Positions 47,409 to 61,400 of a stretch of DNA of 64,000 nucleotides are shown piece after piece. This stretch comes from Allomyces arbusculus (Eukaryota > Blastocladiomycota > Blastocladiomycetes > Blastocladiales > Blastocladiaceae). The position numbers and the translations under genes are program-made. Numbering within the stretch: the stretch's first letter is position 1; each line of letters opens with the position of its first letter. The notes below the pieces were generated by a model. The model did not search any database. It was given only the letters and a program-made list of their open reading frames with translations, and had not been told where the DNA came from. The stretch is taken from contig JADHYV010000037.1 of assembly GCA_027604705.1 (NCBI GenBank), positions 124,001 to 188,000 on the forward strand, in the 5' to 3' direction.

Positions 47409-47720
47409 GATGATTGCAGCAAGTGGGCGTGTTTTTGGCGGTGGTGGGCAGCATACATCGCGCCCGTGGGAGGCCGCCTTTGATGGACGACACTTAGCTG
47501 CTGGTGATCACCGAAAGCAGTGTGCGCAGATCACAGCAAAAGCAAAGCAAGCGGCCGACGCGGTCACGCAGATTCCAACGCCTGTCAAAATCGCGAAGCA
47601 GTCACATCGAGGGTCGGGGAGACACGCCGGAAAAAAGTTGCTGGAAAAAAGTTGCTGGAAAAAAAACTGCCATTACGAAGAAATATAATACTCTTTTCTC
47701 TCAACCCTCTCCACCCACCA
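47409..47720. other. Short intergenic region with a 15-bp tandem repeat
   Basis: 5' flank of the HAK gene and 3' flank of the asparaginyl-tRNA synthetase gene. Three copies of a GGAAAAAAGTTGCT-like unit lie at 47629-47667. No gene. Confidence 0.5.
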
Positions 47721-49509
47721 TCAATACCGGCACTCGCGGTAGTACCGCGGCACCGGCACCACGTCGCGCACGCTCTCGAGCCCCGTGACGTGCTTGACCA
47801 ACCGATCAAACCCGAGCCCAAACCCACCATGCGGCGCCCCACCGTACCGCCGCAGGTCGAGGTACCACTGGTATGCCGTGACATTCAACCCACTGCACCG
47901 CATCGCCGCCTCGAGCGCATCAGCATCGTGCTCGCGCAACGACCCACCCAGCAACTCGCCGAGATCCGGGACCAACAGGTCGTAATTGGCCACCGTTGTG
48001 AAATCCCCCTTCAATTCCGGGTCCACGGGGACGCCAGCGGGCACCGTCGCGGGCACGCGGTCGACGAGCATGTAGAACGGTTTCAAGCCGCGCGGGTAGT
48101 GCGTGACATACACGGGCCGGCCGACCTGGTGCGCGAGGAACTTCTCGTGCTCGGCCTGTAAGTCGGCACCCCACCGGACGGGGTACTGCCACTTGGGCGC
48201 GCGCGGATGGGTCGCCAAGTACCGCACGGCCTCCGTGTACGTCATGACCGCATACTCGCCCGCGAGTTGCTCCACGCGGTGCATGGCCGCACGCACGTGT
48301 TCGGCGCTCATGGCCGCGTCCAATTTACGTGTGGGCGAGCCCGATGAGACCAGCTGCGGTGCGAGTTGCGCGAGCAGTTCCAAGTCGGCCGGGTTGACCT
48401 TGGTCACGGTGTCGCGCACTATGGCCGTCGTCACGTCGAGTAACGTGTCGAGGTTGTCGATGAACGTCATTTCCGCCTCGAGCATCGCGAATTCGGCGAG
48501 ATGCCGCGTGCTCAGCGTCTTTTCGGCGCGAAACGACGGCGAGAAGGTATATACGCGCGGGTGCGCGTGTGCAAACATTTCCAGGTGCAGTTGACCCGAG
48601 ACGGTCAGGTTCACACGCGGGGTGCCAAAATAGTCGGAGCAGGGGCCCTCGCGCGGCGTTGCCGAGTCGGCGGTGTCAGTCGGTGCCAGAATCTCAAACG
48701 TTTCGCCGGCACCCTCGCAGTCGGACGCGGTCAGGATCGGCGTGTGGATATGCAGGAACCCGTGGTGCGCAAAGTAGTTGTGCAGGCCGAAAAACAGGTC
48801 GTTGCGCACGCGTGCAGCCGCGGCAAACATGTTGGTCCGTGGGCGCAGGTGCGTGATTTCGCGCAGGAAATCGACACCGTGCCGCTTCTTTTGGAGCGGG
48901 TACGACTGGAAGACCGAAGTGGAGCGAGGTCAGCTAGGGGCAAGCGGATCGTAATAGCAGAGAAATCAAAAATGGATACCGACCGCATCGCACGCGCCCA
49001 CGACGCGAACCTGCTCGGGCTTGGCGTGCAGCTCCACCGACTGCTTGAGCCCCGGCGGGCTCGGCTGCAGCGTGCCCGTGATGGTCAAGGCCGCACCCGT
49101 CTGCAATCTGGCACGATATCGTTGTGAGTTCACTTCAATCGCTTTTGATAAAATTTGGACAGCCTTCGCACCCCTTGACGGGCCCATCAACGACAATCTG
49201 CAGGTTCTGTGCGGTCGTGCCGTCGGACACTTGCACAAACGTGTGCTCCTTTTGCGCGCGCAACGTCTTGATCCAGCCGTGCACGACCACCTCGCTTTGC
49301 AATGGCTGATCCAAGACTTGCGAAATGGTGGAGGGCAATTGCAGCGAGCCCGCCGACGCGGCAAACGGGGCGTGGTTGCGAATGGTCGCTGCTGCCGTGC
49401 TTTGGGATCGAGTACAGGTCTGTGATCTTGTCGTGCGCGAAGTTGGCGCCAAACCAAGGCCGCGCCGCGAAACTCGGCCCGCGAGCTGAAGGCTTGTCCT
49501 TATCATCAT
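47721..49509 (-). CDS. NARS2: Asparaginyl-tRNA synthetase, probably mitochondrial
   Basis: Class II synthetase charging tRNA-Asn. Exons 49509-49172, 49107-48984 and 48905-47721, with introns of 64 and 78 bp, giving 548 aa. An Arg/Ser/Thr-rich N terminus (MMIRTSLQLAGRVSRRGLGL) suggests mitochondrial import. The OB-fold anticodon domain reads VVVHGWIKTLRAQKEHTFVQ and VDGPVKGLQTGAALTITGTL. The catalytic domain begins SYPLQKKRHGVDFLREI. Motif 2 is FSPSFRAEKTLSTRHLAEF-ML, and motif 3 is GGFGLGFDRLVKHVTG near the C terminus. The retained STRHLAEF and PRGLKPFYM segments are typical of AsnRS rather than AspRS. Divergent from the RTC5-like gene. Confidence 0.93.
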
Positions 49510-49943
49510 CTTGAGACAAGTTGCCGGATTGTTGCAGAGAAAGGAGCGGGTCGTTGGACGGTTGCTGCTGGCGAATGGAGATGATGTTGAATGTCGTGAG
49601 TGTTGTTGAAAGAAGAATGAGCGAGGATAGCAGGAAATAGCGTGTCAAATGGCCTCATCGACGCGGCATATACCGCCGGGACTGACGCCTCGAGGAGTGA
49701 CCGCGTTCGACTCGTACGCCGTCGTGGAGCCCATCCCAACGGCGCTACCACGGCCCGCCCGGCCTCGCGTGACTGGCCGCATTGCGCGCGCGCTGCCGGA
49801 TCTAACGCACGACGCTCGCCCAACCTCGCGGCAAGGCCAGACGCCGGCGCACTGCACGGTTCAGAACCAACTGCACCTCACAGGAAGCCTATTCAACAAA
49901 CGCCCGCTCCAATTCGACGTTAACTCGATCCATTTACAACACC
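49510..49943. promoter_or_regulatory. Divergent NARS2/RTC5-like spacer
   Basis: 434 bp between start codons; presumed promoters of both genes. No motif recognised. Confidence 0.4.
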
Positions 49944-52764
49944 ATGGGCAACCGCGCGTCGCTCGCGCTGGCCATGGGCGCCAACGCCAGCGCCTGGGCC
50001 TTCTCGTCGTCGTCGTCATCCTCGGCGTCAGGCCAGTACGCGCGCCTAATTCGATCGCTCGAGGCCGAATGGGCGCCGCAGGACCTTGACCAGCTGCGCA
50101 AGCACTTTCTCCACCTCGTCATTGGCGGCTCCACCACGGCAATAACGCCGCCGCTCGAGGGCGACCTCGTATACGGCCGCCGCGGCAGTATCCTCAACCA
50201 CGCAACCGTTTCGAGGCAAGCGTTCCTCGTACGTTTTCTTCTCCACACGAACAAACGAGCGGCACCGTGCTTTTCCTGGCTGACCTTACTCGCAAGACTC
50301 ATTGACGCTTGCTTTTTCTTCCCTTTCGCGGTCGGCCTCTTGAACCCGCACCGGTCCCCGTTTCTAAATTCCTGGAATGCACGTTGCATTGGCCGTCATG
50401 TGGCGCCGCACGTAGAGATTTCTCGCCGACGTGCCGGAAGATCTCACGCTGTTCCTCTTCGCCAGCATCTCGTCGATTTTCCCGACCAGCAGCTCGTCGG
50501 GTCCACCCGAGCGCCGTGCATCGTCAGCGTCCCCGTCCGGGAGCGAACACGGCTCCAGCAGCGCCAACGGTCGCGCCGGGGCCGGCTCGCCGACCAAAAC
50601 CATCTCGCTCCGCCCGACACGCGCGCGTCCAACACTCGAACCTGTCTACCGCGCCGCACGCCGATCTGCCGGGGCCTCTTCGTCCTCGTCGTCGTCGCGG
50701 TCACGCAACCGCGCCACGTCGTTGCCGACGTCCGACACGCCCGCAGGCCCGCCCGTCATCACCTACCCGGCGTTTCTCGCGTTCCTGACCCAGTTCCTGC
50801 ACCGCGTGAGCTTAACCGACTGGGGCGCGCCGCGGCTCGCACCTCCAACGCTGTTTGTCAAGACGACACGCTTGTTTTTCGCACAGCAGGGGCTCGGTGC
50901 CGTGGCCGTGACCGCGAATGACGCAACCGCCTTCTTTTTACCGGATCGGCGGCGGTCGACGGGGTCTGCCGCGGCGGGGGCAACTGAAGTCACGGCGACG
51001 GGCGGGTCGAATCTGGTCTCGACCGAGGAAGTGTTCAATATCCTGCTCGGCACGCTGTGGATGTGGGCCGCGGTCACGACTCCGGCAGCATCACCGCACG
51101 CATCGGCGCCCACACCGCCACCCGTCCCACCAAACGTGCCGTCGACGTTACGTTCGCCGCTCCCCGGTGGCCCTGCCCCGCTCGCGAATAGCACCCGCAC
51201 GACCAGTATCGTTGCCGGCAGCTCCGTCCGCGCCGCGTCGATTCTATCTGACGGGTTCGGCGGCGGCGGTGGGTACGCGTCGGCCTCGGATATGGCCGCG
51301 TGGCGAAGTTCCACGCTCGCGTCGCACGAAATCGAGACGCGCACGATGCGCGCGCCTTACGATCGGGACCGGTCGTCGTTACGCCCACTACGGTCAATTT
51401 CATTTGACGGTGGGTCGTCGAACGTGATTCTCGACGAGTCCGTATCGTGGGTTGATAGCGACCAGGCGGCGACCGCCACAGTGGGCGGGCCGAGCGTGCT
51501 CACGGAGGAGATCGAGGAGAGTAGTGTCTCGGACCAAATGACGACTGCGTCGACGGCATTGCCGGTCTCGCCGACGACGGGCGGTGGGACTGGTGGGGGC
51601 GGCGGCGGTGGGGCGACCCAGTCGGTCGCCGAGTCGTCGGACGCGCATTCGCGACGGAGTTTGCGCGCCGCGAGTTTGACGAGTACGACAGCGGTTTACC
51701 ATATGCGGATTGACCCCGAGGACGCCGTGTCGCATTTCTCGGCCCGCCCGCAGCCGAACGCGACCGATCGATGGTCCGTGCGCACATCGCTGACGGCACC
51801 AACCGCACCGCGCGCGACGTTGCCGCCGCCCGTGGTCATGGCGGGGAGCATGGTCACTGCGGCAGCGACGGGCGGGGCAAACGCACCGACGAATATTCCC
51901 ATGTTCCGGCTCGTCGAGCCGCACGCAATCCGCGACTTGGCCAACCGGATTCTGCACCTCGCAGGGAAACCTGCATCTGACCCGACGATGACGACGACGA
52001 CGACGACGACGAGCGACACGGGATTGAGATCCTCATCCCCACCCTCCCCATCGCGGCCGCACGCGACCATGAGCACCGTGACCGCGATTCTCGCGCGGTC
52101 CCTGCCGTACCTCTACACGTGCTCGTTCTACCCGTTCCTGCGCGCGAGGTTCGTGGCGGCCGCCACCGGTACCAATGCCCCGCCATCGCCCACCACCACC
52201 ACATCCCCGTCTCCATCCCCGCTCCTGCAATCGCGGCCGGACGTGCACTTTCTCCTGCACGCGGCCTTCCCCTCCTGGCCCACCGCATTCCTCGCCTTCC
52301 GCGCCGCCGTGCACGGCTTCTCCGTATCTAAACTCACGGCCGCGACGCGCGGTGCTGTCGCGACCATTGTCCTACTCACCGTCGCCATGCCCGTCCCGGG
52401 AGTCACCGACCCGGACACTCTCGTTGTCGCCATCCATTCCGCGGCCAATGGCGCACGAACGGCCATGATCGCTGCGCCGCCGGGGTACTTCCAGGTACAC
52501 CATGTCCCGGCCAATACGGAGGATTCGTTGTTGAGTGTGGCCGGGTGGGTCCACGCGCATTTGTCGTTGCAGCAGGTTGCGCTGACATTGCCGCAGGCCG
52601 GGAGTGGGGTTGCGGGGTGGGATTTGCCATTTGACGCGGCGAGGACGGGGGCTGCGGTCACGTTGCCGGTGCTGGATGTGGAGGTGTTGGTCGTGGAAGG
52701 AGGCGAGGTGCCGCTAGGGGCGGTGCGGTTGCAGGCGACGATTGTGGCGGGCGGACCGGGGTGA
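49944..52764 (+). CDS. RTC5: RTC5/MEAK7-like TLDc-domain protein
   Basis: Probable relative of yeast Rtc5 and animal MEAK7, TLDc proteins linked to the V-ATPase and lysosome/vacuole. Exons 49944-50228 and 50416-52764 flank a 187-bp intron (GTACGT...CGTAG), giving 877 aa. The start MGNRAS fits an N-myristoylation signal, as in Rtc5 and MEAK7. An EF-hand-like N region follows (ARLIRSLEAEWAPQDLDQLR, RQAFLRFLADVPEDLTLFLF). After long Ser/Thr/Gly-rich linkers the TLDc-like end contains LLHAAFPSWPTAFLAFRAAV, HGFSVSKLTAATRG and the closing LPVLDVEVLVVEGGEV, comparable to Rtc5 FLIQDVEVWGCGG. Similarity is distant; the family call rests on order of blocks and the N terminus. About 300 residues of linker are longer than in yeast. 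Confidence 0.6.
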
Positions 52765-53660
52765 TGTGATGAGGGGGTAAGGAGGGGTGGAATGATTGAT
52801 TGAAAAGCCGTCATTTTTGCGTGGATGTTTTTGGGTTGGTTTGGTTGCGCGTGGTCACACTCTGGCAATGGATCATGATGCTGTCTCGGGAGGCAGGTAT
52901 GCTATTGATGTCGGCCGTACGAGTTGGGCACGACATGAAAAACAGGCTCAGCATGAATCAATCCCAGCGTTCATCATCGGCGACCGAGCAACGACAGTGA
53001 AGCGCCCAGTTGTGCCCAGTTGTGCGTGCACGGTCGTCCAGGCCTCGTGTTTGCTAAATATACGGGCCGCAACGGAGCGGCTTGCGGGGGAGCCGACCGC
53101 CGCCTACAGAAGGCTGGCCGCCCCTGCAAGTTGGGTCGGGAAATCTTCTCCAAACCTCCCTTTCAACACTCCCTCCGTCCTGTCCTTGTTGGCCACTGCA
53201 ACGTCGCGGTCCAGAGCGCGCCCTTGACTCGCGAGGCCATGGCAGACCCTGGCTAAACCACAGGTGGGGTTTTTGAGAAGACGTTTACAGCGCCAGCAAG
53301 GACGGGACATATGACAGCGATCAGGGCAAACAGCGAAGAGACGAGTCACACGTAGCAGGAAAATGATGTCCACGATCCACTAACAGCCGCGAGCTGCAAT
53401 GGCCTAGCACCTCTTGCAGATGTCGCGCCGCCATGATAAAATTGCACTGCTTGATCCCGCGCATTACCAAGGTGGTCACCGCCATCATGGTCGCTTTGAC
53501 GCCACCGCGAGTATCCGACACAAGGGCTAAAATTGCAGCAGTGCTCCTGACCCTTTTCGTCTCCGGTTTCTTGGCCACCTCAGGCGCCTGGCGCACAAGG
53601 TCGTGTCGCGCGAGATACGACGTGAGCGGCGGCCACAAACACGCCTGGTGAGATGAAAAT
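52765..53660. other. Intergenic, nothing assigned
   Basis: 3' flank of the RTC5-like gene grading into the AT-richer repeat block. A perfect GCCCAGTTGT tandem doublet lies at 53006-53025. No gene. Confidence 0.4.
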
Positions 53661-53679
53661 GGGGTCCAGCCACACAGGC

Positions 53680-55290
53680 ACAATAGCTGTTAGACAATGG
53701 CGCTTAGGCACAAATCGCCAATCAGAACGAGCATGTGGACGCTGAATCAAACGAAATCTATGTACTCTGTTGAGCACCACAAATCCGTGCAATTTTGTTT
53801 TTTGATGCGCATGACCTGTGCACTCCAATTGCCCTGGGCGAAAGTAAGAAAATGAAACGACCATAATGCCGTTCAGGCTTTCGGCGTGATGGGCTACTGG
53901 CCCAATGGTGGGTGAGACAACTATGCTCCCCAAAGCCGAACATGTCCCATTTTGATTAAGACTGTCACGAAGGTGATAAAGAATGGCGTGGACTTGTCAT
54001 ACAATTGTGCGAAGCTGTGCAGCCTCAATTGGCACGAAATGGGCCTTGAACGCCTCACACGTCTCCCACAACTGATCCATCGCCTCATCATCTCCAGCTG
54101 CGCTTTTCAAAATGAGCACCAATAGACGAAGCGCTAAGAAGCGGACAACACAAGAACCAAGCCAGAGGGTCTGATGGCAGCGTGGGGAGGGAGTTTGAAC
54201 AATCCTTCGCACCCCCAGTCCGACCAGTAGGGAGTCATGGCATGAGATGGTGGCAGAGTTTTTGGGGTTGTCCTGACATGGGAACACGCGCTGTCGCCCC
54301 CTGAGCTCATTACTTTCTTCTCATGCTGGACCATGGATGATGTTTGTCCTGCCTGCACAATGGTCATCCGACCAGTATTCTTACCAGCATCACCTTCCTC
54401 GCCTCCAAATCAAAAGGCTCAATTTGTCAGGTCTGTCACTAGTTGCTTGCCCTTTTCTCCAAACCGAACGCACAAGTGTGCAAGAAACATTTTCCGGATT
54501 TCTCTTTAGTCACGTTTATTGGATCAATAAATTTGCCGTGAATTTGTTTGGTGAACAGCAGCATGGTCATGAGGAATGGACAATGTATGAGAAACAACAT
54601 AAAGAGCCTGGGAGGCGTGGGCGCGTTTACCCCTGCAGCATCTGTTAAATTTATCATCATATTTACAAACCTCACCCTCCCAGTACTCTCTTTCCACTTC
54701 CTGCTGGTCGGATTAGGGGGTGAAGGATGTGGAATTACCCCCCCCCCCCCCTCTCACTCTGCCATCCGACACTTTGTCACTTGCTTGGTTCTGGAATTGT
54801 GAGGGCCTTGGTGCTTGGGGTCAATCGTGCTTTACCTGGCCTGGTCTTGCTTATTGCGGAAAGTCGAACTGGGGATGATAAGTAAATGACCCAGCTGTGG
54901 GAGACATGTGTTCCCCAGAGCCAAAACTGGAGTCACATTCAGGCTGTCGGGGTGGTGGGTTCAAAATGGCATGGAATCGGCTCACAATAAATAATCGTGG
55001 AAAGATGAGCAGCCTCCATTGGTGGCACTCCCTTGTCTCCCACTGCTGAACCATAGCCTTGTCATTTCCAGCTGCGCTCTTCACAATGAGCACCAACATC
55101 AAGGCCAAGTATCAAAGCGAAGCGCGGCATAGTTATAGCAGATGGCACGGGGGAATACGCGGCGTTGCCTTATATTGTTGTACTGGTGTATGGTCCTCAA
55201 CAGAAATAATGCATTTTCGTTTAATGTCTTGGCGATTTGTGCGAAACGGCATTTGCCCGGTCGCTATTGTGCCAGTTTAACAGGGCATTT
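53680..55290. repeat. Nested block of diverged repeats with inverted ends
   Basis: The ends resemble each other in inverse orientation: GGCACAATAGCTGTTAGACA with GCACAAATCGCCAA at 53681-53750, against the complement of 55195-55283 (GGCACAATAGCGACCGGGCA with GCACAAATCGCCAA). Inside, 53860-54125 resembles 54850-55110 in direct orientation (shared CCAGCTGCGCT and ATGAGCACCAA, and CTCCCCAAAGCC / TTCCCCAGAGCC). Meanwhile 54125-54330 resembles the complement of about 54560-54840. The minus strand of both direct copies can be read as VLI-KSAAG-D-AM-Q-WET, so an ancient coding origin is possible. Family unknown. A 14-C run lies at 54738-54751. Confidence 0.5.
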
Positions 55291-55480
55291 CTAGAGACAT
55301 CCCAGCAATTTCGATCAACAATTCACTCCCACTCCCTCTTCCGCACTTCTGATTGTAGAAATGGGGCACTGGGTATTCGTGAGCTTCAATGCCAAAAAAG
55401 AGGTCAAAACTCTCTGTTGACATGATCTACACATCGAGCAAGGGAAAAAGGGAGCCTATACTCCACCGTAACTGGCGTCT

Positions 55481-58400
55481 TCACACCGTCTCCGGTGGTG
55501 GATCTCCGACAGCAGCGCGCTCTCGCCGAGCCTTGAGGAACCGGCGCCGCTCCGCGGCCATGTAAAACAAGCCCGTAAACCGCACGCGTGCCACGTGCAT
55601 GGTTGCGCGATCGAGGTCCTCGACCCACGTCTTGAACTCGGCATAGGTGAGGTACTCGTCGGTCGGAATGATGTGCAAGCACGCGGTCCGCAGCGCGTCG
55701 TGGAACCGTAAGACGCCGCGATCGCACTTGTATGTCATGTCCTGGAGGGCGGAAACGGAAAGTCAGTCAATCGGCCGAGCGATGGGCACTGGCAACTCAA
55801 ATTGCTAACGTACCGCAAAAATCAGGTTGTACCTCCGTTTCCTCGCGCGCACCTCGTCCACGTCCATGCGCGCTAGCGCCGCGGCCAGTCTTGGCGGGGG
55901 AGTCGCCTGGGAGTCGCGCCACGGCGCCGTCAGCCGCCGCACCGAGTGGCAGTCGTCATAGATGCGGTAGTCGAACGGCGCCGGCAAGGCGCGCAAGAGC
56001 GCCGGAATCTGGCTCTGCGGAATGACGCCCGTGCCGTTTGGGTCGAGCCGCGCCCATACGACGCGAAACCGGTTCAAGTCGGCCTCACAAATCAGCTGGT
56101 GGTACTGCGTCGAGAAGACGTAGTCGAAGTTGGCAATGATGATCGAAATGACGAGGTTGAGCAGGATCCACGCCGACGTCAGGTACCACAGGACGATCAG
56201 GACAATGCTGGTCGAACACAAAGGCATGGCATGAGTCGGATTTGCGACTGGGTCAAGGCTGAAAAAAGGAATTTTGATACGCACGCAACGACTTCGTTTC
56301 CGCAGTCCGTATCCAGGACGGATGAGCCCATGGTCACGCACTCGGGTCGCAGAATGACCAGGTCGTCGAGGATGTTGTTCCAGTTGTCGGATGTGATCAA
56401 GCGGAAGAGGAGCAGCATCGACCTTAGGGCCGTGCGGAACGTGCCCTCTCCGGCATAGTTTGAGCCAAACCGCGTCAGGCCAAACAGTTCCGACAAGACG
56501 AGCGCAAACGACGTCAAGACGACAGCGAGCAGCGTGTAGACGCGAAAGATGTCACGGAGCGACTCGCTACGGATCGAAGGGGCCAGTATTAGCGACCTAC
56601 TTGAGAAAACCAACGGCGAGCAAAACTATAACAAACCCAATCGTGCTGAAAAGCGTGTGCAGCCCGTGCACGCGGCGCGCAAGCCGAAGCGTGAACCCAA
56701 TTAAAAACAGTTTGCGAAATCTCGCCAACTGCACTTCTTCGACGACCAAGTCGGCCGCCGAAAACACAATCGCGCTCACGGTCAAAACCGCGTCGTAGAC
56801 GTTCCAGTGACTTTGCCGGACAAACGGCAGCCATCCCGAGGCGCCAATGCGCAGCACGAGTTCCAGCGCGTACACGACGAGTACGGCGCGAAAAGCATGC
56901 TCTTGCACGGCATCGAGCCACGCGGGTTGACCATAGTGGTCGGTCGTCAGCAGCAACACGTGCAGAATCAGGATCAGCGTAATCGTGCGTGACAAGGCGC
57001 GGCCCCACTGCGCCTGGATCCGGCAGCACCACCCGGAAAACAACATCACAATCCCGTCCTCGGCAGCGGCGTTGGCTGGGACCGAGATCCGTGGCCGCAG
57101 CGACGCGATGCGCTTGGTGATATTGTTCCAGGCCTTTTGCGGCGACGTGAGTAGCGCCTGGCCTGACCGTATTTCAAATGACCGCGTCAGCACGCCCACA
57201 AACAAATCGGCCGTGAACAGGTAGACAATCGAGATGAACGTGACGAAGAAAATCCACGTCCACCACGACTCGACGGGCGCGTCGGCCATCGACTCGGCCG
57301 GCTGCAACCCGGGACCACGCACGGCGCCCGCGCGCTGCATCATCGTCGCCCATCCTTCGCCTGATATCATGACGAGTTGAGTAACCATGGCGTTGCGGAA
57401 CGAGTCCCAGTGGAAGAGCCGGTACTGGTTCGCCCAGACGCGCGGCTGCAGGATCGTGACGAGGTCACCGGCGATCGATGCGTGGAACACGCCCGTGCAC
57501 TCGGCGCGCGTCGCCACCGACGTGTCATTGCACAGATACAGACTTCCCGAGAACATGTGCCCACCCCACAGGCCAAACGGGATGAGGACAAGGCCAAGAA
57601 ACAGCATCGCCGACCCGATTTGCGAGACGGCGGCGAGGAGCGTGACGCAAATGGACTGAATGTCCGAAAAGAACGTGATAACGCGGAGCGGGCGAAGTGC
57701 TTGGAGCAGGTGTGGGACATGCGCGTGCGGGTTCTGCACAGCGAGGCCGGCAATCATGCAAACGAGCACAGCAACGTCGATCAGGCTCGACCGTGACAAT
57801 CCGAACGTACGTGGCGCTGCGGACATGTTGACGATGAGCTCGATACCAAAAATAATCGCCAAGACGACATCAGTCGTGTAAATCGGGTCGCCAAACGTGC
57901 TCACCGGCAGTCCGCGCTGGAGTCGCTGCAGCCGGTAGAGCGGCGTGCTCCACATGCCCGTGACAATCGACACGAGAATGGCGAGAAAGATCACCAACTG
58001 CCATGCACGAGACCGCGCAATCGCGCGCGCCACGTCCTGCACGGCACGGCCCGTGGCTGAATCATGGTTGTTCTTGATGCCCCTCGGCATGGTGGGAGCC
58101 AGCACGCTATCCGTGAACGTGGTCAGGTCAATGAGCGTGCGGCGCTGCAGGTACCGCTGCGTCGTAGGCAGCGGCTCGTTCGACCCGTGCGACTCAGTGG
58201 TTGTCGTTGGCAGAAGCGGGCGGTCCGTGTTCGAGTCGAGCGAGTGGATCGACGGTACGCCCGAGCGGCGCCAGCGGCGGCAGCGCCGCAGCCAATCGCG
58301 TGCAATTTGGGCCGCGGCCCAAGTGCCCGAGCCCACGTTGGCCATCCACGACGGTGCATCAGTCAACGACCGCGGCCGTTCGTGCAACTTCTCGTGCCGC

Positions 58401-61400
58401 TCGACTTGTCGGCGCCGTTTTTCCGCGTCTGGAATGTTGAACGCGTCGAGGATCACGACAATCGGCAGGTTCTCAATCACATACGCGAGCGCCGTGTAGA
58501 GCATGAGAAAAAACGCGGCCGACAAGACGGGACCCCAGAACTGGTCGCGGCGCACGTTCATGCTCGACCACAAGTTATCGGTCCAGTTGTCGTTGGTCAT
58601 GATCACAAACACGGTCAGGAACGCGGGCCCAAACGAGTCAAAGTGCAGCCACGGGTTCGACGCGCGGTAGACGCCGCCAAACAGCTGCATCGCCATGGTC
58701 GCGGCAATCGCAATCGAAACGGCCATGAAAAGTACGACCGACGTGATTCCGTAAAACGACTTGGTCATGGTCACGAGCCGTCGGACGGGGGCCACATACC
58801 CGACGAGCTTGTACGTGCGCGCGACTTGAAATCCCGCGGCAAAGTCGTTGGCGGGGACCACGAGCAGCGCGATGGTCACGACCGACAGGACAAGGTCGAC
58901 CGGGTGCGTGCGTAAAAACACGATTGTCGAGTCGGTCTCAACCCAAACGCGCAGCGTCTCGAGCGCAAACACGGCCGTGAACACAAACTCAATGGGCAGG
59001 ACCTTGTTGGGCACATCGACAATGTCGTGGTGGTGCTTCGTGTAGAGTGCGATGCCGACGCCGTAGAGCAGCAAGACACAGACAAAGCCGAGGTGCCACA
59101 GGATAGTCATTTTGGGCCGCGCGACTTGGCAACACTGGCGGAGACGGGTGATGGCGGGGCAGGGCTTGGCCAAAACGTCTCGCCAACTATCCATGCTCGT
59201 GGTAGACCGGGACACGGATTCGAGCCGAGTGACGAGGAGTGGCGCGACTAGCGACGAACGGTGGGTTGGGGTGACCTGGTCGTTGTTGATGGGCTTCTTG
59301 TCGCGATCAAGACTGCCGTCGCGACTTGCACGGCCGAAATCGTCGTCGTTGCGCTCGATTCGGGCTGCATCTTCGGCCTCCTGCTGCCGGCGGCGCCGTC
59401 GCTCGATTTTCTGCGCGCGTACCGATGCAAACGTTTCCTATTGTGGCACGAGAAATCAGTTCCAGAATGCAAACCCACGCCATCCAATCAAGCCGTACCT
59501 GAATCACCGCAATAAACAGCTGAATCAAGAGCGCGTGCAAGACCATGATCGTCACCACAAAGAACCAGCACGAGACCAGCGACTCGGACTGGATCGCCGC
59601 GTCCATGAGCTCGCCCCAATTTTCAATTGACGCAATCGTGAACACGACCAGGAGTGCACTCACAATTGAATCAAACGACGCAAACTCGAACGCAGGGTTG
59701 GGCTGCCCACGCACGCACTGCTGCGGGTACGCGCACAGATGACCCTTGACGGTCCCGCCGGTGCCTGGATCGCCGGCAACGTCCACTGGCGCGTGCGCGG
59801 TCCCGTTCGCGTCGATCCACCCGCCGCAGTAGGTCGTCGGCGTCAGTGGCACCCAGCCAAGATCGAGACCATTACCGCGCGCCTGGACCAGACATTGCCG
59901 AGAGAAGGAGCCCTTGAAAAAGAGCACACCCGAGATGCCGAGAATCAGGAAGAAAAAGAGAATAAAGACGATCACGTTCTTGAGCAGCGGGCGCGCGACC
60001 TTGAGCGAGTCGAGCGCCAACGACATGCCGGGCGTCAGGCTCAGGAACCGCAGCGTGCGCAGCGCCGTGAGGCCGCGCAAAACCCACAGGCCGTCCCAAC
60101 CGCGCACCGACGCCCCAATGATCACATACAGCCAGAAGCTGACGACAGCGATAAAATCGAGACGGTTGGCACTTTGCCGCAAGTACGGGTGTAGAACGAG
60201 AGCCGAAATAACACGGTCGCGTTCGTGTTCGGATCGGGCGACAGGCGGGTCGTGCTCGTCGTCGGAATCCACAACCGAGACGGCTGGCTGGCCCGTATCG
60301 GCAGGCACAGGCAATGACCCGCGAGTAGCTGTCGGCACTTCGAGAAACTGACCCGTCCTGCTCGGCGGCAAAGACGTGGGCGAAGATGTGCCATGCGACG
60401 GCATGCGGGGCGGGGCGAGCGACACCGGCGCAATACTTGGTTCCCAACTGTGGTCGAGGGTCGCATGGACTGAGACGGGCGAATGGACGAGGTGACCGTC
60501 GAGGAGCATGTTTGGGCTCTCGGCGTCGCCCGATGGCTTGTCGATAAAGATCTGCGGCACGCTTGGGGTCACGGATGGCGAGCGCGGCGGGTTGCGTTTC
60601 CCGGACACAAAGGACAGGTCTGACCCCTTGGACTCGAACCGTGGCGAGTGTGGCCCATGTTCGCGCGGCAGCGAGAGCGTTGCCGGCGTCAACGTCAGCA
60701 CAGGAAGATTGCCCGACGGCACAACCAGCGGCTCGGCACTCGCGTTTGGCGACGTTGGGCTGCGTGGGTCCGACGCATACGATTCCGCGTCATGCCCATG
60801 TAACGGCTGCTCGTCGAGCGCAAGGTTCGGCAGTGCCGGTTTGACAATTGCGCCAAACGCAATCATCTTGCACAGGATCTCGACCGTGTAGAAGGCAAAG
60901 ATGGGGAGCAGCGCGAGCTCGTAGGGCGACGAGAAGAGCGTGAACTGGTCCGACTCGCCCACTGCCCACACGCGCAGGACCATAGCAATCCACTGGGCCA
61001 TCATGAGCACGAGAATGATGGCCTTGAAAAACCTGTAAATTCGGGTGGGGGCTCATTCAGCATCAGAGTCTGACGAAAACAGTGGACATCGAAACTGATT
61101 CAATTCGTACCGATGGGTCACAATCCGCGCCGCCCACTGCCGAATGTGACTTGTTGGTGTAAAGAGAAACAACGACTTACCGACGAGCGCAACGTTATTG
61201 ACGACGACCACGTCGGGGTTGCTCTTGAGAAACGTCGAGGACCGTTTGGCCCAGGCCGGCGGGTCGAGAAGTAACGCCGGTGGTGGCGCACGATTTGGCG
61301 GTTGGCCAGCGACAAACGCCGAGAGCGCCGTGTGCGCGCCAATCGAGGTGTCTCGTCGATGCGAACCGGGTTCGTCGTCCGAAACCGGCGTCGCGATTGG

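Noticed and set aside
56597-56636. A 40-bp intron in CCH1 domain IV
   Set aside because: A later acceptor gives a normal 70-bp intron and removes residues not present in the channel family (joining LFSTIG to ESLRDIF).
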